Shown: positions 1 to 5,485 of the stretch, in pieces
How the letters are laid out: each line of letters begins with the position of its first letter
How positions within the stretch are numbered: the stretch's first letter is position 1
Assembly: GCA_903827075.1 (NCBI GenBank)
Contig: CAIKGX010000103.1
Coordinates: forward strand, 1 to 27,887
DNA: 27,887 nucleotides
DNA from: an uncultured beta proteobacterium
Lineage (GTDB): Bacteria; Pseudomonadota; Gammaproteobacteria; Burkholderiales; Burkholderiaceae
Direction: 5' to 3'
Position numbers and translations under genes: made by a program
Notes under the pieces: model-generated
What the model was told of the DNA's origin: nothing
Databases searched by the model: none
Seen by the model: the letters and a program-made list of their open reading frames with translations, nothing else

Positions 1-27
1 ATCGATAATGGAGTGCATTTCTTGCAT
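1..27 (-). CDS. Possible start of a gene leaving the window (partial)
   Basis: Reading leftward, an ATG at 27-25 opens a frame that stays open to the window edge (MQEMHSIID, 9 codons). A purine-rich AAGGA lies four bases upstream on the minus strand, which is a plausible ribosome binding site. The divergent 245-397 gene leaves about 217 bp between them, enough for two promoters. Only nine codons are visible, so no product can be named and the frame could be chance. Confidence 0.25.
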
Positions 28-244
28 ACTGTCCTTGCCTTTTGAGCCGCAAATAGGGTGAATTTAAATCTGGAATAGGAACATTCTATAGGCGCCATCG
101 CTAGATACAAGACCTGTATTTCGGGGGCTCAAATCGTGGTCCGTCCTGAAATATATAAAACCATCTTCAAATAGGTTTTGCATCCATACGCTTTTTGAGG
201 CCCTATGGGAGAATATGGTTTTATCAATTTCCCATTGCTGATAT

Positions 245-397
245 ATGAAAAAATTACTCTACACTTTGGCTGCGACTCTTGGCATCTTGGCCTTAGGTGG
301 GTGCCTCGCCAGCACAACTTCACCCGTCGGCGTGAACTGTGATTTTAGTAAAGAGTTGCCTCTGTGGGAGATGCCGCTTGTATGTCAAGGTCGCTAA
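245..397 (+). CDS. Small lipoprotein, unknown function (50 aa)
   Basis: The frame starts at ATG 245 and ends at TAA 397. The protein begins MKKLLYTLAATLGILALGGC, a textbook type II signal peptide: two lysines, a hydrophobic core and a lipobox LGGC with the lipidated cysteine at residue 20. The mature part is only about 31 residues and has two more cysteines (32 and 47), which could form a disulfide in the periplasm. No family is recognised. It precedes the SRPBCC gene by 31 bp on the same strand and may be co-transcribed. No strong Shine-Dalgarno is visible. The signal peptide is the main reason to believe the gene is real; its role is unknown. Confidence 0.55.
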   Translation: MKKLLYTLAATLGILALGGCLASTTSPVGVNCDFSKELPLWEMPLVCQGR

Positions 398-428
398 TAA
401 TTGACATCATATTTAAATATACCGCCTC

Positions 429-998
429 ATGAAATGGATCATGCCCTTCCTATTATGCGTATGTGCAAGTCTTTGTTTTGGGGATGAAGCACAAACTCTA
501 TATGACTTAAAGGTCAACGTTCAGCGCAATGGAGAACGCTTTCAGGTAAAGGCTAGCTATACAGTCCCCATTAGCCTTTGTAATGCCTATTCTTTTTTGA
601 CGGACTATGAGGGCGCTAAGAATATCCCCGGCATTGTCGAATCGAAGGTCATTTCAAGATCTGGGAATAAAGTCCAGGTTGAGAGGCTAATAGAGGAGCG
701 AATTTTATTGATCCCAATTGAAATGTATTCCGTAATGCAGTACACAGAAACGTCTAATCAAGGGCTATCCTTTGAGCAAATTAGTGGAGATGCTAAGTTT
801 TATAAAGGTAGCTGGCGTATATCGACCGATAGCAGCGGAACACTCTTCAAATATGAAAGCGTGTTTGAGCCTCAGTCCATTATTCCGAACTTTGTGATTG
901 AGTACTTCATCAAAAACAGTATCCGGGAGCGATTTGGATTGATGGCAGAAAAAGCCGCCCAAAGAAATGTAATTCCCGTCCTAGCGTGTAAATCATGA
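429..998 (+). CDS. Secreted SRPBCC (START-like, polyketide cyclase/dehydrase-type) protein
   Basis: The 189-residue protein starts with a cleavable signal peptide (MKWIMPFLLCVCASLCFG, residues 1-18), so it should act in the periplasm. The rest has the pattern of the SRPBCC helix-grip fold: a VPISLCNAYSFLTDYEG segment near residues 46-62 matches the usual 'polyketide cyclase' start, followed by alternating beta strands and a long C-terminal helix near 157-180. Members of this fold bind hydrophobic ligands such as lipids or quinones; the ligand here is not predictable. The stop codon overlaps the start of the CDGSH gene (ATGA, 995-998), so the two are translationally coupled. Fold assignment is by pattern only; the exported location is well supported. 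Confidence 0.75.
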   Translation: MKWIMPFLLCVCASLCFGDEAQTLYDLKVNVQRNGERFQVKASYTVPISLCNAYSFLTDYEGAKNIPGIVESKVISRSGNKVQVERLIEERILLIPIEMYSVMQYTETSNQGLSFEQISGDAKFYKGSWRISTDSSGTLFKYESVFEPQSIIPNFVIEYFIKNSIRERFGLMAEKAAQRNVIPVLACKS

Positions 999-1231
999 AG
1001 CCTGCCATTGCACAAAAAGCGCCTTATCCAGCCGAAGTTCAGGAGGGGCAAGTGTATTACTGGTGCGCTTGTGGAAAAAGCAAAAAGCAGCCCTTTTGCG
1101 ATGGATCCCATAAAGCCTCAGGATTTAATCCAATTCGGTTTTTGGCTGGGGAAACAACAACCGTCTACTTTTGTGGCTGTAAGCAAACACTGAACCCCCC
1201 ATTTTGCGATGGCTCTCATTCCAGTCTGTAG
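995..1231 (+). CDS. CDGSH iron-sulfur domain protein (two CDGSH motifs)
   Basis: This 78-residue protein carries two complete CDGSH zinc-finger-type motifs, each able to hold a [2Fe-2S] cluster through three cysteines and one histidine: C24, C26, C35, H39 (CACGKSKKQPFCDGSH) and C60, C62, C71, H75 (CGCKQTLNPPFCDGSH). This tandem layout is that of the monomeric CISD3/Miner2 type, as opposed to the dimeric single-motif mitoNEET. It has no signal peptide, so it is cytoplasmic. Family members act in redox or cluster transfer; the partner is unknown. Its ATG overlaps the stop of the exported SRPBCC protein by four bases, which suggests coordinated expression although the two products end up in different compartments. 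Family assignment is secure. Confidence 0.92.
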   Translation: MKPAIAQKAPYPAEVQEGQVYYWCACGKSKKQPFCDGSHKASGFNPIRFLAGETTTVYFCGCKQTLNPPFCDGSHSSL

Positions 1232-1334
1232 TCAAAAGTAGTGGTTTTAAGGTCTGCCTAGACTTACTCGCGCCCATCATTCGCCCTCAAATCCACAAAT
1301 AAGCGAGTGAAGAGGCTAAAAATGTCTATTTATG

Positions 1335-1395
1335 TTGCTTTGCAGCAATTTTTGCTTGTTTTGCCCAAAATAAATGATTAATATGGTGCAATGCA
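1335..1395 (+). promoter_or_regulatory. Phasin promoter with TGC/GCA repeats (possible PhaR operator)
   Basis: A sigma70-like promoter is visible: TTGTTT at 1356-1361, a 17-bp spacer and TAATAT at 1379-1384, with the start expected near 1391. Two palindromic TGC/GCA elements flank it: TTGCTTTGCAGCAA at 1335-1348 and TGCAATGCA at 1387-1395, the second over the expected start. PhaR, the repressor of phasin genes, is known to bind TGC-rich repeats in other bacteria, so PhaR control is a reasonable inference. No phaR gene is in the window. Confidence 0.45.
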
Positions 1396-1422
1396 ACAAA
1401 TTACTCACTTATAGGAAAAATC

Positions 1423-1980
1423 ATGTTTAAAAATCAATTCGCAGAAAACCAAGCTAAATCCGTTGAAAACGCACGTGCCTTGGGCCAAACAGCCCTTGAG
1501 AACGCACAAGAATTAGCAGAAATTAATTATCAAACCGCACAAGCAGCAGTAGCTAATGCACAAACAAAAGCGGCTGAGTTAATGAAGGGCAAAGATCCTA
1601 AAGCAGCTTTAGACCTCTTGCAAAGCCCAGAAGTACAAGAGGCCGTTGCTCAGGTTGCTGATTATCAGAAAAAAGTAGCTGCTGTATTGCGCCGTGGCAA
1701 TCAAGAGTTGGTTGAGGCAGTTGAAGCTGCAATCGATCAATCACAAGATGACTTGAAAAGCTTTGTAGCAGCAGCAACTTCTAAAGCCCCTGCAGGCTCA
1801 GAGGCTTATGTAAGTGCTTTTACAAGCGCATTTAATACAGCCATGCAAAACTTTGATCAAGTTCGCTCTACAACACAAGATGCATTTGCTAACTTTGAGA
1901 AAAGTATTGAAACCGCAATGAAATCAGCCCAAGGTCAATTTGGCCAAGCAGCAAAAACAACAAAAAGCCGCGCTAAGTAA
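1423..1980 (+). CDS. phaP: Phasin family protein (PHA granule-associated)
   Basis: Phasins coat polyhydroxyalkanoate granules and control their size and number. This 185-residue protein has the usual length and composition: almost wholly helical, rich in Ala, Gln, Lys and Glu, with no cysteine, starting MFKNQFAENQAKSVENARAL and continuing with AQELAEINYQTAQAAVANAQ, typical of the Phasin_2 family of betaproteobacteria. It ends in a lysine/arginine-rich tail (KTTKSRAK). A good Shine-Dalgarno (AGGA near 1412) precedes ATG 1423. The gene is monocistronic: it has its own promoter upstream and a strong terminator just after the stop. Its low-GC, AAA/GCA-rich codon use fits a highly expressed protein. 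Expression is probably tied to PHA synthesis. PHA synthase genes are not in the window. Confidence 0.9.
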   Translation: MFKNQFAENQAKSVENARALGQTALENAQELAEINYQTAQAAVANAQTKAAELMKGKDPKAALDLLQSPEVQEAVAQVADYQKKVAAVLRRGNQELVEAVEAAIDQSQDDLKSFVAAATSKAPAGSEAYVSAFTSAFNTAMQNFDQVRSTTQDAFANFEKSIETAMKSAQGQFGQAAKTTKSRAK

Positions 1981-2000
1981 TCCATAGTATTTGTATTATT

Positions 2001-2028
2001 AAAAACCCCGTTTATACGGGGTTTTTTT
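2001..2028 (+). terminator. Rho-independent terminator after the phasin gene
   Basis: The stem AAAAACCCCG (2001-2010) pairs with CGGGGTTTTT (2017-2026) around a TTTATA loop and runs into a T tract. It lies 20 bp after the phasin stop. Confidence 0.92.
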
Positions 2029-2116
2029 CTGAGGTAACTATGGCTAGATTAAAAAACCAATCATTAGCCGTTGATAATTGGCGGTAAATGAAGCTTTTAA
2101 TTTTTAAAGGATTGCT

Positions 2117-2482
2117 ATGAATCGCATAATGTTATTGGGAAAAATTCATCGAGCAACGGTAACTGAAGCAGACCTACATTACGAAGGGTCATGCGGCATT
2201 GATGAAGACTTGCTTGATGCGGCAGGTATGCGTGAGTTTGAAAAGATCGAGCTTTATAACATTAACAACGGCGAACGTTTTTCTACCTATATTATTAAAG
2301 CAATGCGTGGCTCTGGAATCATTTCTCTCAATGGTGCGGCGGCACGTAAAGCCCATGTTGGCGACTATTTGATTATTTGTACTTATGGACAGGTAAGCAA
2401 TGATGAAGTTTCAACGCATTGTCCCAAGATTGTTTTGTTGGGCGAGGGAAATGTCATTAAAGAAATTAAAAAGGTAATTTAG
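2117..2482 (+). CDS. panD: Aspartate 1-decarboxylase proenzyme
   Basis: PanD converts L-aspartate to beta-alanine for pantothenate and coenzyme A synthesis in the cytoplasm. The 121-residue protein matches the family along its length. The self-cleavage site is visible as YEGSCGID: cleavage between Gly24 and Ser25 turns the serine into the pyruvoyl cofactor. Other conserved segments are GKIHRATVTEADLHY (8-22), NINNGERFSTYII (48-60) and ISLNGAAARKAHVGD (69-83). The ATG follows an AAAGGA ribosome binding site (2106-2111). The stop overlaps the GTG of the downstream cupin gene by one base, so the two are probably co-translated. The C-terminal tail after residue 95 is less conserved. Assignment is secure. 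Confidence 0.96.
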   Translation: MNRIMLLGKIHRATVTEADLHYEGSCGIDEDLLDAAGMREFEKIELYNINNGERFSTYIIKAMRGSGIISLNGAAARKAHVGDYLIICTYGQVSNDEVSTHCPKIVLLGEGNVIKEIKKVI

Positions 2483-2829
2483 TGCAGGCAAAGTCAATGA
2501 AGCAGGAAATATATTTAGACGAATTAAAAAAGGATGATTTTCCAGATCCCATATACATTGTGCGAGAGGGGTCAGGCTTTCTGGAGCAACATTCACATCC
2601 CTATGCCGTGAAGGCCCTGGTAACAGAGGGGCAAATTGATATCACCATAGGCGGAATTAAGAGCACTTATCTAGCAGGTGATGCTTTTGAGCTAACTGCA
2701 GGACAATTGCATTCGGAAAACTACGGCGGCAAAGGCGTTAAATATCTTGCTAGCCGAAAAGGGGCAGTGCTCCAGGAAGAGTTGGGGCTGGAGTCCATCG
2801 AAGGGGTGGAGCCAGGCATCTCAGCATAA
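2482..2829 (+). CDS. Small single-domain cupin protein
   Basis: The protein is 115 residues from GTG 2482 (AAGG at 2471-2474 gives a good spacing), or 110 residues from ATG 2497. It is one cupin beta-barrel. Motif 1 is seen as HSHPYAVKALVTEG, with histidines that could bind a metal. Motif 2 is around GDAFELTAGQLHSE and supplies another histidine. Such stand-alone cupins can be metal-dependent enzymes or small-molecule binders, and sequence alone does not say which. The one-base overlap with panD suggests an operon, but a role in pantothenate synthesis is not established. Fold confidence is good; function is unknown. Confidence 0.8.
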   Translation: MQAKSMKQEIYLDELKKDDFPDPIYIVREGSGFLEQHSHPYAVKALVTEGQIDITIGGIKSTYLAGDAFELTAGQLHSENYGGKGVKYLASRKGAVLQEELGLESIEGVEPGISA

Positions 2830-2869
2830 GAATATCCCATACCCCCCAAATCTAGACTGGGTTAAAGTG

Positions 2870-2899
2870 ATGACAGTAGATTCAGTACTTTAATATAAA
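2870..2899 (+). promoter_or_regulatory. Candidate promoter for the Hc1-like gene
   Basis: ATGACA (2870-2875) and TATAAA (2894-2899) each match the sigma70 consensus at five of six bases, with an 18-bp spacer. Transcription would start near 2906, inside the ribosome binding region AAGGAT (2901-2906). Either the leader is very short or the real -10 is the overlapping TAATAT (2891-2896). Confidence 0.35.
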
Positions 2900-2911
2900 T
2901 AAGGATAAAAA

Positions 2912-3151
2912 ATGTCCCACCATGACCAATTGATTTCAGCTTTCGAAACCTATAAAGCTGAGCATGAAAAGTTTCAAGATAAAGGCATTAAAGCTTCAGC
3001 AGCCAGGGCTCGCAAAGCACTTCAAGAGATTTCAGGTTCTTGCAAAGAGCGACGCAAAGAAATTACCGCTCAAAAAGAAGCTCTTGAGGGTAAGCCAAAA
3101 GGCGAGGGAATGTCACAAGATGCCGCACGTCATGCACACATTAGAAAATAA
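2912..3151 (+). CDS. Small basic protein, histone Hc1-like
   Basis: The 79-residue protein is highly charged (many Lys, Arg, Glu), helical and without a signal peptide. Its middle part (about residues 22-57) follows the pattern of the chlamydial histone H1-like protein Hc1: KGIKASAARARKALQ then CKERRKEITAQKEA, matching the Hc1 arrangement of a Lys-Gly-x-Lys-Ala start, an Arg-x-Arg pair and an Arg-Lys-Glu helix. Hc1 condenses DNA in chlamydial elementary bodies; related short proteins occur in other bacteria. A nucleoid-associated role is therefore inferred. The C-terminus (KPKGEGMSQDAARHAHIRK) is short, unlike the long lysine tail of true Hc1. It has a good AAGGAT ribosome binding site and its own terminator, so it is probably monocistronic. 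Confidence 0.7.
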   Translation: MSHHDQLISAFETYKAEHEKFQDKGIKASAARARKALQEISGSCKERRKEITAQKEALEGKPKGEGMSQDAARHAHIRK

Positions 3152-3185
3152 TGTATCGATTTAAAAAACCACCCGAATGAACTGA

Positions 3186-3230
3186 CCCCCAAAAGTTGGA
3201 CATCAAGTCCAACCAAGGGGGTTTTGTTTT
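3186..3230. terminator. Bidirectional palindromic terminator resembling IS ends
   Basis: CCCCC (3186-3190) pairs with GGGGG (3217-3221) and GTTGGAC (3195-3201) with GTCCAAC (3207-3213). The plus-strand side ends in TTTTGTTTT and the minus-strand side has an A/T stretch near 3166-3177. It lies between the convergent Hc1-like and histidine phosphatase genes and overlaps the stop of the latter. The left arm, from TGAACTGACCCCC onward (3178-3202), resembles terminal inverted repeats of IS3-family (IS150-type) elements. Confidence 0.8.
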
Positions 3231-3873
3231 ATAGGTCTACGTTTTCTAGTGCTAGACCATTTAGATGGCGGGTATCAGCCCATCGCTCTACAGCCCATGA
3301 TTTTCCATCATGCGTAAGCCAATTTAGGGAGGCATTGGGAACAGAAACGATACGCGCTGTTTCAAGAGCCTGTCCGCTAGCAATGCGATACATCATGTCG
3401 AGCGTGCCCCCATGGCTAACTAGGAGAACCGTTTCCCCAGCATGTTTTTCTCGGATAAGCGCCAGGGCATTTTGGACGCGCTCTGCAAATTGATTGATGC
3501 TTTCGCCACCTTCTAAACTATGATCCAAATTTCGAGCAATATGGGCCTGCCAGATCTCGGGCTTTAGTGCTGGCGCATCTGAAATGCTTAAACCCTGAAG
3601 CGCTCCAAAATGCCTCTCTCGTAGTTCACTCATGACAATTGCCGGCATATTGAATTGCTCAACAATGGCCTGGGCAGTATCTGCAGCTCTTTTGAGATCG
3701 CTCGTATAGAGCGCATCAAACTCGAGAGATATATTTTTTAATGCTGCAGCCATTTGGGTGGCCTGAGTCATTCCACGGAAATTGAGCGCAATATCGGTAT
3801 GACCCTGTAGGCGACGCTCCACGTTCCAAGGGGTTTCACCATGACGGATAAGGCAAAGACGGGTTATGTTCAT
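3229..3873 (-). CDS. Histidine phosphatase (phosphoglycerate mutase-like) family protein
   Basis: This 214-residue protein has the branch 1 histidine phosphatase fold. The catalytic RHGE motif is at residues 10-13 (LIRHGETPWN), with His11 the phospho-acceptor. Other family elements are LQGHTDIALNFRG, TSDLKRAADTAQAI with the second-shell arginine, ELRERHFGALQG with the acid/base glutamate, and LLVSHGGTLDMM with the second catalytic histidine. It resembles cofactor-independent GpmB/CobC-type phosphatases, so the substrate cannot be named: it could be a phosphosugar, a phosphonucleotide or alpha-ribazole phosphate. It is the last of three closely spaced minus-strand genes (MOSC, GNAT, this gene; gaps of 11 and 18 bp), and its stop overlaps the bidirectional terminator. 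Confidence 0.9.
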   Translation of the reverse strand: MNITRLCLIRHGETPWNVERRLQGHTDIALNFRGMTQATQMAAALKNISLEFDALYTSDLKRAADTAQAIVEQFNMPAIVMSELRERHFGALQGLSISDAPALKPEIWQAHIARNLDHSLEGGESINQFAERVQNALALIREKHAGETVLLVSHGGTLDMMYRIASGQALETARIVSVPNASLNWLTHDGKSWAVERWADTRHLNGLALENVDL

Positions 3874-3891
3874 TGAGAAGTAAAAAAGAAG

Positions 3892-4287
3892 CTATTGTTT
3901 TAGAGTCCAGGCCCGAGGATGATTCTCGAACCCAAGATGTTCATAGTATTGATTTGCCTTAGGGGCCGCTAATAAAACAATCATACATTCAGGCCCTAGG
4001 CGAATTTTAGTTTCCTCAATCAGTTGTTTCCCGATTCCTTGCCTTTGATATTTTTCATCAACCGCTAGATCTGCAAGATAAGCTACATAAGAAAAATCAG
4101 TAAGGGATCTGGCAATTCCAACCAAAACATTCTCATCCCAAGCAGTAATGATTAAATTTGCATGGGTGAGCATATCGGTAAATGTATTGATGTTATCGAC
4201 TGGACGCCGCTCCCCAAGGGTTGATCTATTGTATAAATCAATCGCTTGTACTGCGGTAATTTTCGCATTATCTAAATAAACAATCAT
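3892..4287 (-). CDS. GNAT family N-acetyltransferase
   Basis: The 131-residue protein is a single GNAT domain. The acetyl-CoA pyrophosphate-binding loop is visible as EKYQRQGIGKQLIEE (about residues 78-92), preceded by the beta strand YLADLAVD and followed by IVLLAAPKANQYYEHLGFE, the usual late strand and helix. The substrate is unknown. It sits between the MOSC gene (11 bp upstream) and the histidine phosphatase gene (18 bp downstream), and the three probably form one transcript. No signal peptide or other domain is present. Confidence 0.9.
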   Translation of the reverse strand: MIVYLDNAKITAVQAIDLYNRSTLGERRPVDNINTFTDMLTHANLIITAWDENVLVGIARSLTDFSYVAYLADLAVDEKYQRQGIGKQLIEETKIRLGPECMIVLLAAPKANQYYEHLGFENHPRAWTLKQ

Positions 4288-4298
4288 TCTGATTCCAT

Positions 4299-4793
4299 TT
4301 AATCAGTTGATAAGATATCTTCAGGGTAGAGTATTCCAGAATCTAATATCGCCGCCCTGATTCCGCCGCAACCTTCAAACGATTTGATGAAATCCACTTT
4401 ATTTAAAAGCTTGGCGGGTCTTTGGCAGGGGTCGCATAACTCAATCCCTTGCAGCGACAATTGACCCAAAAAAAAGATTCGACCAACCAAGCCATTCAAA
4501 CCTTCAGGCGTTATTCCGCTAATAACAATATTTCGTCGAGTTTGGGCTTCGGAAAATTGAGGATATTGATTCTGCTCTAGAAGTTGATTTGCAGCTTCTA
4601 TACCCGATTTTGCAATGAGTGTGATGTGCCGAATTTTGGGAGGAGTAGTCTTTGAGAATGCACCATTACCCTGCGCATATCGATCACCCCGTATTCCAGT
4701 GCCAGCGATCAATTCAGCCTGAGCTAGTTGCTGCATGGGAGCCCCAGCAGAAGGTGCAATATAAATAGCGTGAATGAAGGCAGCAAGTTTCAT
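4299..4793 (-). CDS. MOSC domain protein
   Basis: MOSC domains are the C-terminal domain of molybdenum cofactor sulfurases and occur alone in YiiM-type N-hydroxylated-purine reductases. This 164-residue protein is a stand-alone domain. The family core is seen at GIRGDRYA (33-40), TRRNIVISGI (85-94) and the sulfur-carrying region GIELCDPCQRPAKLL (116-130), with Cys120 and Cys123 the candidates for the conserved sulfide-relay cysteine. It is probably a cytoplasmic Moco-binding oxidoreductase or sulfur carrier; the substrate is not known. It is the first gene of the MOSC-GNAT-phosphatase cluster. No clear promoter is visible between it and the terminator of the preceding small gene. Confidence 0.88.
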   Translation of the reverse strand: MKLAAFIHAIYIAPSAGAPMQQLAQAELIAGTGIRGDRYAQGNGAFSKTTPPKIRHITLIAKSGIEAANQLLEQNQYPQFSEAQTRRNIVISGITPEGLNGLVGRIFFLGQLSLQGIELCDPCQRPAKLLNKVDFIKSFEGCGGIRAAILDSGILYPEDILSTD

Positions 4794-4825
4794 GGAATAT
4801 CAAAGAATATTACATCTCCACATAG

Positions 4826-4853
4826 TTAAAAAGCCCCGTTGATATCGGGGCTT
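4826..4853 (-). terminator. Rho-independent terminator of the 64-aa gene
   Basis: AAGCCCCG (4831-4838) and CGGGGCTT (4846-4853) form the stem with a seven-base loop. Read on the minus strand the stem runs into TTTTTAA, so it ends transcription from the gene at 4859-5053. Confidence 0.85.
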
Positions 4854-4858
4854 GGTAA

Positions 4859-5053
4859 TTAGGCTGCAGTAGTTGCTGCTGCCGGGCTTAACTTATTGAG
4901 TGCCCGCTGAAGCTTATTCTTATCTTTTGGCTTGGTGCTAGTTTCTAGCATTTTGGTAAGCTGAGCAATATTTAAGGGTCCTAATCGGGCTTTACCAGTT
5001 TTGGTAAGCATAGGGTCATTTTTTCTATTTCTTTGGTTTTGGCCAACAGCCAT
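4859..5053 (-). CDS. Small basic protein of unknown function (64 aa)
   Basis: The protein is short, basic and without hydrophobic stretches (starts MAVGQNQRNRKNDPMLTKTG, ends KLSPAAATTAA). The middle KARLGPLNIAQLTKMLE looks like a helix, followed by a second basic helix. A well-placed AGGAAAA ribosome binding site precedes the ATG at 5053, and a strong terminator lies six bases after the stop, so it is probably a real monocistronic gene. An internal ATG at residue 15 is an alternative start. No family is recognised. The composition would fit a nucleic-acid- or ribosome-associated protein, but nothing in the sequence shows this. Confidence 0.7.
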   Translation of the reverse strand: MAVGQNQRNRKNDPMLTKTGKARLGPLNIAQLTKMLETSTKPKDKNKLQRALNKLSPAAATTAA

Positions 5054-5215
5054 ATATTTTCCTAGAGTATTGGAATGATGAATCCATGAGGCTAGCTCAG
5101 GAGATCCCCCTATCTAGGGCGCAAAATAGTGATCACAGATCAGAATAACAGTTAAGTAGCCCGGGCGCTATGATTAAGGTATGCGTGCAAGCACCAATCT
5201 TCTTTCACCCTCCTT

Positions 5216-5464
5216 ATGGACGCCCCAATGAAACAATATGGATATCTTTTACTAATTTGTATTTTTGGGTTAACTGCTTGCGCTGCAGTCTATACCGATG
5301 GGTCAGATGCCAACCATGTCACCTTTCTAAATAGTAGCGGAGAGTCAATGGCAGAGTTAAGTCAAAAGGCTAGCTCATATTGTGCGCAATATGGGAAAGT
5401 AGCCTCTTTCAGAAATTCTGATAGTCAACTAGTGGCTATATTTGATTGCAAACTACCGCGCTAA
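5216..5464 (+). CDS. Small lipoprotein, unknown function
   Basis: The frame gives 82 residues from ATG 5216 or 78 from ATG 5228 (MKQYGYLLLICIFGLTACAA). The second start gives the more usual lipoprotein signal peptide, with the lipobox LTAC and lipidated cysteine at residue 18 of that shorter form. The mature domain has two further cysteines (SSYCAQYGK and IFDCKLPR), likely disulfide-bonded in the periplasm. No strong Shine-Dalgarno is seen before either ATG. The 162 bp upstream (5054-5215) separates it from the divergent 64-aa gene and should hold both promoters, but I cannot place them. It converges on prfC with a 21-bp gap. Function unknown. Confidence 0.75.
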   Translation: MDAPMKQYGYLLLICIFGLTACAAVYTDGSDANHVTFLNSSGESMAELSQKASSYCAQYGKVASFRNSDSQLVAIFDCKLPR

Positions 5465-5485
5465 AGGGTTTTAAAAAGCAACGGA

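Noticed and set aside
129..323. Minus-strand 64-residue frame overlapping the small lipoprotein
   Set aside because: It has no ribosome binding site and no recognisable domain, and it lies over a plus-strand frame with a clear lipoprotein signal.
1008..1193. Second plus-strand frame inside the CDGSH gene
   Set aside because: The other frame carries both complete CDGSH motifs; this one shows no motif.
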